Below, in pieces: positions 15,601 through 22,167 of a stretch of DNA of 24,620 nt; positions within the stretch are counted from its first letter, which is position 1, and the number at the start of each line of letters is the position of its first letter. Source of the stretch: Myxococcales bacterium (GTDB taxonomy: Bacteria; Myxococcota; Bradymonadia; REDH01); the NCBI GenBank assembly GCA_018970625.1, contig JAGWVZ010000003.1, forward strand, positions 1 through 24,620, written 5' to 3'. The notes below the pieces were generated by a model that made no database searches, was not told the origin of the DNA, and worked only from the letters and a program-made list of their open reading frames with translations. The translations under genes and the position numbers were made by a program.

Positions 15601-17108
15601 GCGGCGCAGGCCTGCATGAACTCGTCGAAGCTCTGGTCTCCCGGCGTCACGCCATCGTCGTTGAAGAACTCGCGCAGCAAAGCCGCCGTCGTGTCGCCCG
15701 CGAGGGCCGTCTCGCCGATGGCCGCAGCGCACGAAGCGCGCGCGGCGGCGTCAGCGCCAACGAACTCGTCGACCGACCCCACGCCGTCACAGGTGAGCAC
15801 CTCACCGTCGTCCGTAACGAACGTCAGCGGTGCGCCGGCCTCGTCGACGAACAGGTCGGTGAGATCGGCACACGTCTCCAGTGCCGGCAGCGGTTGCGTG
15901 TCTTCACGGCGCGCGTCATCGGCGCTGACAGCCGCCTCTGCGTCCGCGGGCGACAGGGCCGCGTCGCCGACGCGACGCAACTCCAGGTCGCCCTCGAATA
16001 CGACGACCGCCGGCCGCACTGTGCCACCGACGGTGCGCTCGTCGTACAATCCCGTCCATCGATCTGTCATCGAGCCGAACATCTCGCCGGATGGTAGAAG
16101 CTCGAGTTCGAACCGAAGCGTCCGCTGCGGTACAACCCCGTCGGCCGACGCCAGGAACGACCCCTCGTCGAACGGGAAGTCGTGGCGCGTCGTCGCCACC
16201 CACCGATCGATCAGCGCGTCGTACTCCAGAGCACGAGCCGTGAACGCCGCGCCGTCGTCCCCGGGCGTCGGCGAGAAGAACGCACTCGGCCCTGTCGGCA
16301 GCACAATCCAGACGGCTTCAGCATCGTCCAGCCGGGCGCCTGCCGGTGACGTCACCAGGTCGACCTGGATCGGTAACTCCACAGAACCGAAGCGCGCCAT
16401 GCGGACGCTGCCGCCGTACTCACCGGCCGGGGTTGGCGCCGGCACCAGCGTGGTCGTTAGCGACCCCGCATCAGTCGTCACCCGGCAGTCGATCAGCCCG
16501 AATCGACTCTGGTCGAGCGTCCGGCGGTCAATCGGAACTTCAATCACCGCCTCGCCATCGCGCACCGGAGCGCGGCGCAGCAGGCGGGAATTAACCGCCC
16601 CCTCGGAGTCCTCCACGATGTAGCGTAACTCGCCGGGTAGCGCCCCGCCGGACAAGGACTCGACCCGGACGCCGAGCAGCACTCTCTCATCGGTCGAACC
16701 CACGTACGACTGCGAGGCCGGACCGTCTATGATCCGAAGGTCACTCAACGCATCGCGCGCGTCGATGTCTTTCTGGCCCCCGCCGCAGCGCCCGTCCTCC
16801 GTGCACGTCGCACCATCGGCACACGGCGTGTCGGCGTCGCACTCCGCCACGCAATACCCGGCGAAGCAGTGCTCGCCAGCCGTGCAGTCGAAGTCGATCT
16901 GACAGTAGCCCAGCGAAGGCACCGAAAGCGCCTCGATCGGCGACGCCGTGATCGCGCTGTTGCCAGCGTCCTCGCCGGCATCGGGCTCATCGGGCGAACC
17001 GCTGCTGCCGTCGTCTCCGCACCCTGCGGCCCCGACGAGCAGCCCGGCAAGCACAGACGCCCATCTCGGCGCGAACAATCGATTGGTCACTCTGGTAATG
17101 CGAGCCAT
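12681..17108 (-). CDS. Giant lipoprotein with helical core and TcA-like C-terminus (paralogue 2)
   Basis: From the ATG at 17108 this gives 1475 residues. A signal peptide ends in lipobox LVGAAGC (Cys30), followed by an acidic linker (GDDGSSGSPDEPDAGEDAG). A Cys-rich module spans about 69-108 (CQIDFDCTAG, EHCFAGYCVAEC). Next comes a beta-rich region with DRWTGLYDERTVGG, then about 700 mostly helical residues (about 550-1250) holding the signature CGLPRDCT ... VGAGECGF, and a C-terminal beta domain (about 1250-1475) ending NWDGLEDIRLRVRYGYQDFF. That ending resembles the close of Tc-toxin TcA proteins (inference by eye). Gly at +2 after the lipid Cys fits outer-membrane sorting. The start overlaps the stop of the upstream paralogue as TAATG, so the two are translationally coupled. 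An in-frame extension to 17186 has no signal sequence and was rejected. Function unknown. Confidence 0.85.
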   Translation of the reverse strand: MARITRVTNRLFAPRWASVLAGLLVGAAGCGDDGSSGSPDEPDAGEDAGNSAITASPIEALSVPSLGYCQIDFDCTAGEHCFAGYCVAECDADTPCADGATCTEDGRCGGGQKDIDARDALSDLRIIDGPASQSYVGSTDERVLLGVRVESLSGGALPGELRYIVEDSEGAVNSRLLRRAPVRDGEAVIEVPIDRRTLDQSRFGLIDCRVTTDAGSLTTTLVPAPTPAGEYGGSVRMARFGSVELPIQVDLVTSPAGARLDDAEAVWIVLPTGPSAFFSPTPGDDGAAFTARALEYDALIDRWVATTRHDFPFDEGSFLASADGVVPQRTLRFELELLPSGEMFGSMTDRWTGLYDERTVGGTVRPAVVVFEGDLELRRVGDAALSPADAEAAVSADDARREDTQPLPALETCADLTDLFVDEAGAPLTFVTDDGEVLTCDGVGSVDEFVGADAAARASCAAAIGETALAGDTTAALLREFFNDDGVTPGDQSFDEFMQACAAGVDGLCRPQPEVLCARELVARTWTEPEEALRDGEALVDLFGRLSREAFLGRQLGAFRTDADLRLQWLELNNLPEFVTSVLRDFTAGQLDVWRTTVLDVHLDVVAGQYDPVALGLLSRQVTAEASIEERKQLLFEMSQSWRASMETLVIAAQRWNSLHIAAADRRADLALVGARARDLYILAGAAANLNQSAGAGFANATFSGGFGALLREQRKLALPFSALVYARDAEVVVSRSLDPNASNHTLLADLEDDATEAIADAAAAVEDIIAETSERELNATLVQNELNNQIDEVVDTLIELCGLPRDCTRSDVAADVAGCEIRVGAGECGFSYGAEETVDGTLASEAASAYLAVLTSLEGVTLAEQEYGAAEQRAARAEANAGAFAAQIEAWNLSRLAAVNEVKTIIDESEAAAEASLAEVISNIEEQNENRGLLAQDAADDAAAWNQVRLDGVASDFSQLRAAFGLRRTADAATLVGDSIQLFAEAAIEGQPRVVGAATDAFAPLRGALYMKAAVAQTVGRTAALALEVGAEELRTQVEQARALRDAQLANLREQDIADDLVVQNTIDDLRARMDVDLTSTQIREFQLDRLIAALEARTEAELAYARDRIELNDRIDAAFRATLELADLSVRINQAHLQTQQRVLEYARVVERAGLQSARLAQLQSQASNVNSLLGSPAIIFAWANSLSRAEARLERAKASLMEWLVAMEYYAVRPFMDQRIQILLARNTFQLETIAAEMSRLQNVCGGSTSLEIVDVSVSRYLGVSEPRFNDGRNERYEPAELFIASMQRGEVNVDRRVRLGSATSGLELAARDDLWSATVTFDVNEFANLAASCNARIDAFDVQLVGNNLGEAVPTVSIVYDGTSRLRSCQPDLVDYVNGLDPGATAFSDVTTFRSPSRAISVAAGVNRFTSDEFTQGVNRTLSGLPLASSYTILIDPTTGENGDINWDGLEDIRLRVRYGYQDFFPRGECL

Positions 17109-20100
17109 TAGCGGCACTCCGAACGAGGGAAAGGATCCTGATAGGTGAAGTTGAAGCGCACGAGCACGTCTTCGAGTTCGGACCATGCGACGCCCTGGTT
17201 GTCCCCGCGGTCACGGTCGATCAGCACGACGTATTCGGCCGCGAATGGCAGCCCTCGGAGTGTCTCGTTGCCGTTCTCGAGGTCCGGAGGTGACGCGAAG
17301 TCGCCCACGTCCGAGAGCGGCCCGACCACCCGGGGCTGCGCCTCGAATCGGGTCACCAGACCAAAGGACGTCGCGTCCGGCCCCACGCTGTCGAGGTAAT
17401 CTTGCAGATCCGGTTGGCACGACCGTAACTCGCTCGCACCCGAGTGGACCATCTGTACCGTCGGCCGCACGTCCACGCCCACATCACCAACCACGGCCAG
17501 ATCGACCGAGTACAGTCGCGCATTGCAGTTCGTGGCGAGGTTGGGGAACCGCTCGATATCGATGTCGATCGTGCCCGCCCACAGACTTGGCAGCGACCAG
17601 AGGTCGGCGCCAAACAGCGTGCTGCCGAGACGGACACGACGCCCCACCGCTACGTCGCCTCGTTGCAGCGCTGCGCGGAACGCCTCCGCAGCCGGCACCA
17701 CGTCGCCGCTGACCGGATCGCGTTGCTCCACGTCATAGCCCATCGCTTCGGCGAGGCTCACGGTCACCGAAGCGTAGTTCTGCTGCCCGCCACATTCGCC
17801 CTGAAGCCGTCGCATCTGCTCCGCGATATCCTCGAACTGGTATGGATTCTGGGCGAGCAGCAGCTGGATACGGAGGTCTACGAAGGGACGCACCGCGTAG
17901 TACTCCAGCGCCACGAGCCAGTCCCACAGCGCCGAGCGCGCCCGACTGAGCGACCCCTCGGCACGTTCGAGGCGATTGGCCCACATAAAGACCGAAGACG
18001 GACTGCCAATCAGCAGATTGATCTGCCCCCGCTGTTCGATGAGCTGATCACGGCGCGCGGCGAGCAGCTCGCTGCGTACCGTGAGCTGACCGTAGGCAAG
18101 CTCTGCACGATCAATGGCCAGAAACGCCTGTCCCAGTCGCGTATTGAGGGCCGATGCGTCCAGAATCAGGCCCCAGGTCTCGTCACGCCGGTCGGCGAGC
18201 GACTGCAGGTCCCGTTGGAACGCCAGACGAGCCTCTGACGCCCGTAGCGCGGCTGCAACCTTACGGCCGAAGCCCCACTCCTGCACCTGTGCATCGTTCA
18301 GGTCGATTCTCGCCTGGTCTTCCAGTAGTGCGATCTCGTTCGTCAGCACGAGATCGTCGCCGAGGTCTACATCCGCCAGATTCTGCAATTCATAGCCTCG
18401 TAGCGCCCGGTCCGTGGTGACCAGGGCCTGCAGCACCGTCGAGCCGAGGCTCGCGCTCACTGTGACCCCCTTCGCAATCCTCTTGGGCCATGTTGTAGCC
18501 TGAAGCGCTGCCCATCGACTCGCCCGATACACCGAGTCGTTAACAGCCCCGGTCATGGTTGGCAGGCCGTCCGCACCCTGCCGCAGATTGTTGGCCACCG
18601 TATTCCCCACGGCGGCCGCGGTCTTTGCCAGGGCGAGCAGCGAGATGGAAGCCGCAACTTGCGCGAAGTCTTGCTGGCGGCCGTCGACGGCGATCGAGTT
18701 CCACGCCGCGGCGTCGGCGGCCGCATCCGCGGCCAGAGCGTCTTGATTCTCGATGATCACGGCGATCCGATCGGCGATCGCTGCGAGCTCTGCGGTATAT
18801 TCGCTACGCCGCAGAGCGATGAGCTCGGTGATCGTACTGATCTCGTCCTGGCGAATTGTGTTCATGGCCGCGACCTCGGCGGCGAACGCGTCGGTGCTGG
18901 CAATCGACTGTGAGATGCGTTGGTCCAACGTCTGTATCGCAGTCTGCGCCGCCGTCACCTGAAGCTCAGCCTCGATGATCGACAGCAGTGCAGAGCCCGC
19001 TTCACCGCCCGGTCCAACAACCCCGTCTTCATCCGTCACGAAGCCGCACTTGCCAGCGCCCACAGGCAGCTCACACCCTTCGGCACCTTCGTCGATCTGC
19101 TGCAGAGTACATCCGACAGGCTGGCCGCAAAGCTCGATCAACTCGTCGCGCAGCGCGTCAATCTCATTGCGCAGTCGATTCTCCAACTGCGTTCGGTTCA
19201 GCGCGTCCTCAGACGATTCTGCGATCACTTCGCTGACTCGCGCGCCGGCCAGCGTTACGGCTGCGTCCGCCGCGGTTTCGAGGCTGCCCAGCAGCGTATC
19301 CGCGTTCTCGCTTGCGACGAGCGACCGGTTCACCACCACCTCGATGTCACGCGCGATCAGCACCTCGTCGAACGGCAGGAGCAGCGTCTGCAGAGACCTT
19401 TGCAGGTTTCCGAACCCGCCACCGAACGCGGCGTTCGCGAAGCCGCTGCCGGCGCGTTGGTTCATCCCTGCGAGCAGACCCGCCGCCACGTACAGGTCGA
19501 GCGCGCGACTGACGACGCGCCCGCTCGCCTCGGCACGATCGTCCGTCCCACGCAGCAGGACGTTCCATCGATCCGCGCCCAGCACCAGCGATGTCATCGA
19601 CGCCCGCCAGCTCTGCGTCAGTTCGAACAGTACCTGCTGCCGGGCTTCTTCGGCATCCCCAGCCGTCACCTGGCGGTTGAACATCCCAAGAGACGCTGGC
19701 GTCATCTGGCCGAACACCACGTCAAGGTGCACGTCGAGGACCGCCGCGGACCACGTCTCAAGCAACTCGCCGATGTAGCCTCCAAGCGTCTCCGTACCAT
19801 CGGCCAGCGATGCCGACACGAAGTCCGGGTAGTCACTCGACTGAAGCCAATCCAGTCGCAGCGACGCGTCCTGCTGATACGCGCCCAGTTGAGGCCCGAT
19901 AAAGGCCTCTCGCGACAACCGCGTCCACCGATCTACCAGCGCCGCTGATGAGGCCAGTTCTGCGACCGGTGTCACATAGGCCCACGCCGTCAGGTCCCGC
20001 GCACACAGCACGGCGTCTGACGGACGGCAGAAGCCCGCTTCGCCGGCCGCGCAGGCTTCGATAAACTCCGCAAACGAGAGCCCATCGACCCCGCCGCCGC

Positions 20101-21577
20101 CATCGAAATACGACTGCAGAGCGTCGGCCGTCGTCGCGCCGCTGAGCGCGGCATCCGCCACCGCCAGCGCGCATGACGCCGCCTCGTCAGGCTCCACATC
20201 CGCCAGCTCCCCGAGCCCGAGAACAAGTGGCTCGCCGTCGGCACCCACGCAGTCCTCATCGCCCTGCACCAGCGGCGCGCCGCTCGCATCCGAGAAGATG
20301 GCGTCCGTGCAGGCTGCCGCGATGTCCATCCCAAGCACCAGCTCAGGGCGCAGCTCCAGCGTCGATGCGTCGTCCTGGCCTGCCTCGATGTCGCCAGCCT
20401 CCCGAAGCACCCCGTCGCCGAGCCGCACCCCTTCGAAGTCGCCGCCAAACACGGTTACGCCAGGCGTTGCGACGCCACCAACCGTGCGATCATCATACAA
20501 GCCTGTCCAGCGGTCGGAAAACGTACCGAACACTGCGCCATCTTCGTCGAATCGGACCTCCAACCGAATGGTCCGTTGGGGCGACCGCACGCCTGTCCGC
20601 TCGAGGAAGCTGCCATCGGGCCCATCGAAGTCGTGTCGCCACGTCCCGACCCACGCATCCAGCAGGGCATCGTACTCCAGCGCGCGAACTGCGTACCCGG
20701 ATTCTGCGGCATCGAGCGGGCGAAAGAGGTGATCCTCCGAGGTCGACAGCGCCATCCACACCGTCTCGGCGTCGTCGACTGTCGCGCCCGGGGGCTCTGT
20801 TGCAAGCTCGAACGACATCGGCAGCGTCACCGAACCAAAGTTGGCGACGCGTGCACCTGCGGTCCAGCGTCCCTCGACGGGTGCCTGCTGACTGACGTTG
20901 AACGTCTGCTGCCCCAGCGGGGTGATCAGCTCGACGCTCACGTCCGATGCTTCCAGTTCCCCCACCGTATCGAAACCGACCGGGACCTCTACGTCGAATA
21001 CGCCATCGGCGCTCACCGCACCCGAGTATCGCCGTGTCGGATCCAGCAGCCCCGCCGAATCACGAAGCCGATAATCCAACGAATCCAGACCTCGGTCGTC
21101 GGACTCGATACGCAGGCGAACGCCGAAGCTCTCAGCGCCCGGCCGCAATCGAATCCCCTGGGTCGGGAACTCGACAATCCGGCCGCTGGGGCGCGCAGCC
21201 TCATCGTCTACGCCCTTGTTCGACGACACGCACCGGCCTCGTTCGTCGCACGACGCTCCGCCCGCACACGCCAGCTCAGCGTCACACGATCGCACACACG
21301 CGTCCTCGAAACAGTGCAGACCTGCCGCACAGTCGATGTCGATGGAACACCCGGCTTCAGACGCAATCGCAACCGGTTCACGGGGCAGCGCGACGAGCTC
21401 GCCTTCGCCATCGACGCCTGAGTCCACGCCGGTATCGACTCCTGCATCGGCAATATCGCCACCTCCGCCGCAACCGCCGAGCAGGGTGACCAGCGCGACG
21501 AAAACGAGGCCAACCGTCGCTGACAGCGTCGGAGCACCCGGTTCAAGGCGGTCTGAGGTTGTGTGTTGTCCTCGCAC
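17108..21577 (-). CDS. Giant lipoprotein with helical core and TcA-like C-terminus (paralogue 1)
   Basis: From the GTG at 21577 this gives 1489 residues. Hydrophobic VGLVFVALVTLLGGC ends in lipobox Cys36, followed by Asp/Gly-rich VDTGVDSGVDGEGE. The Cys-rich module lies at about 77-116. The beta-rich region carries DRWTGLYDDRTVGG, and the helical core (about 557-1260) carries CGQPVGCT ... VGAGKCGF. The C-terminal beta domain ends SELEDVLVRFNFTYQDPFPR with a near-terminal Cys, as in paralogue 2. The two align over their whole length. The GTG was chosen because it places the lipobox at a normal distance; GAGAG lies nine bases upstream. The frame stays open to 21862 but that extension has no conserved sequence. 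The protein is probably an outer-membrane or surface lipoprotein acting with its paralogue. Function unknown. Confidence 0.85.
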   Translation of the reverse strand: MRGQHTTSDRLEPGAPTLSATVGLVFVALVTLLGGCGGGGDIADAGVDTGVDSGVDGEGELVALPREPVAIASEAGCSIDIDCAAGLHCFEDACVRSCDAELACAGGASCDERGRCVSSNKGVDDEAARPSGRIVEFPTQGIRLRPGAESFGVRLRIESDDRGLDSLDYRLRDSAGLLDPTRRYSGAVSADGVFDVEVPVGFDTVGELEASDVSVELITPLGQQTFNVSQQAPVEGRWTAGARVANFGSVTLPMSFELATEPPGATVDDAETVWMALSTSEDHLFRPLDAAESGYAVRALEYDALLDAWVGTWRHDFDGPDGSFLERTGVRSPQRTIRLEVRFDEDGAVFGTFSDRWTGLYDDRTVGGVATPGVTVFGGDFEGVRLGDGVLREAGDIEAGQDDASTLELRPELVLGMDIAAACTDAIFSDASGAPLVQGDEDCVGADGEPLVLGLGELADVEPDEAASCALAVADAALSGATTADALQSYFDGGGGVDGLSFAEFIEACAAGEAGFCRPSDAVLCARDLTAWAYVTPVAELASSAALVDRWTRLSREAFIGPQLGAYQQDASLRLDWLQSSDYPDFVSASLADGTETLGGYIGELLETWSAAVLDVHLDVVFGQMTPASLGMFNRQVTAGDAEEARQQVLFELTQSWRASMTSLVLGADRWNVLLRGTDDRAEASGRVVSRALDLYVAAGLLAGMNQRAGSGFANAAFGGGFGNLQRSLQTLLLPFDEVLIARDIEVVVNRSLVASENADTLLGSLETAADAAVTLAGARVSEVIAESSEDALNRTQLENRLRNEIDALRDELIELCGQPVGCTLQQIDEGAEGCELPVGAGKCGFVTDEDGVVGPGGEAGSALLSIIEAELQVTAAQTAIQTLDQRISQSIASTDAFAAEVAAMNTIRQDEISTITELIALRRSEYTAELAAIADRIAVIIENQDALAADAAADAAAWNSIAVDGRQQDFAQVAASISLLALAKTAAAVGNTVANNLRQGADGLPTMTGAVNDSVYRASRWAALQATTWPKRIAKGVTVSASLGSTVLQALVTTDRALRGYELQNLADVDLGDDLVLTNEIALLEDQARIDLNDAQVQEWGFGRKVAAALRASEARLAFQRDLQSLADRRDETWGLILDASALNTRLGQAFLAIDRAELAYGQLTVRSELLAARRDQLIEQRGQINLLIGSPSSVFMWANRLERAEGSLSRARSALWDWLVALEYYAVRPFVDLRIQLLLAQNPYQFEDIAEQMRRLQGECGGQQNYASVTVSLAEAMGYDVEQRDPVSGDVVPAAEAFRAALQRGDVAVGRRVRLGSTLFGADLWSLPSLWAGTIDIDIERFPNLATNCNARLYSVDLAVVGDVGVDVRPTVQMVHSGASELRSCQPDLQDYLDSVGPDATSFGLVTRFEAQPRVVGPLSDVGDFASPPDLENGNETLRGLPFAAEYVVLIDRDRGDNQGVAWSELEDVLVRFNFTYQDPFPRSECR

Positions 21578-22167
21578 GATAACATCTCTCGAAGGAGCCA
21601 CCAGAGGCAGCAGGAAGAAAACAGCAAGGACTGAAGAGGGTCCGCTCCGCCAACGCGTCCGGGCCTTCGCCGCCGCCACACCGACCAGCTGCAGGTCGGT
21701 GCACGAACATCTCAAGTACGCAGGCAATCCTACGAGCGGGGGCTCGCGACTGCGGCTTATCGCGTGACTAACTTCCGCGCGAGGCGCGGTACAAGCGCGG
21801 TTGGATTTTTCCCATGGAGAATAAAGAGCTAGCCGCATCCTGTGGCTCGATTGAAACGTCAAGCAAAATGAAACGAGCCTTCAGGGCGGTCGCATTTTCG
21901 GGTGTCGACGATCGCGAACTCATTCCGTCGAGTGACCACCTCGCGTTGGGATCGGACAAAGCCGTCGGCCTCGAAGTGCACCCGATTCGAGCCACCGCGA
22001 TGCACCCGCGTCGCCACCGGGCCTCGGGTACGAACTTCCGGTCGCTTTCGGAGTCGCCTTCGCGGTTCGAGCTACGCGCACGAGGGATATACGCGTCGGT
22101 ATCCAGCGACGAACAGGGCGGATTGACGGCTTCGAGCGCCCGGAACCACCGACGCAAGCGTGTCGTG
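21578..22167. other. 590-bp leader or intergenic region
   Basis: This stretch separates the Gly-rich secreted protein gene from the lipoprotein pair on the same strand. It is too long for simple operon spacing, so it probably holds a promoter for the pair. On the minus strand TTGACG near 21862 has no good -10 partner at the normal distance. A plus-strand open frame at 21814-22431 overlaps the end of the Gly-rich gene and is not convincing. No strong hairpin was found. Confidence 0.4.

Noticed and set aside
21578..21862. In-frame 95-codon extension of lipoprotein paralogue 1, including a hydrophobic patch
   Set aside because: It would place the lipobox about 130 residues from the start, which does not fit a lipoprotein signal peptide.
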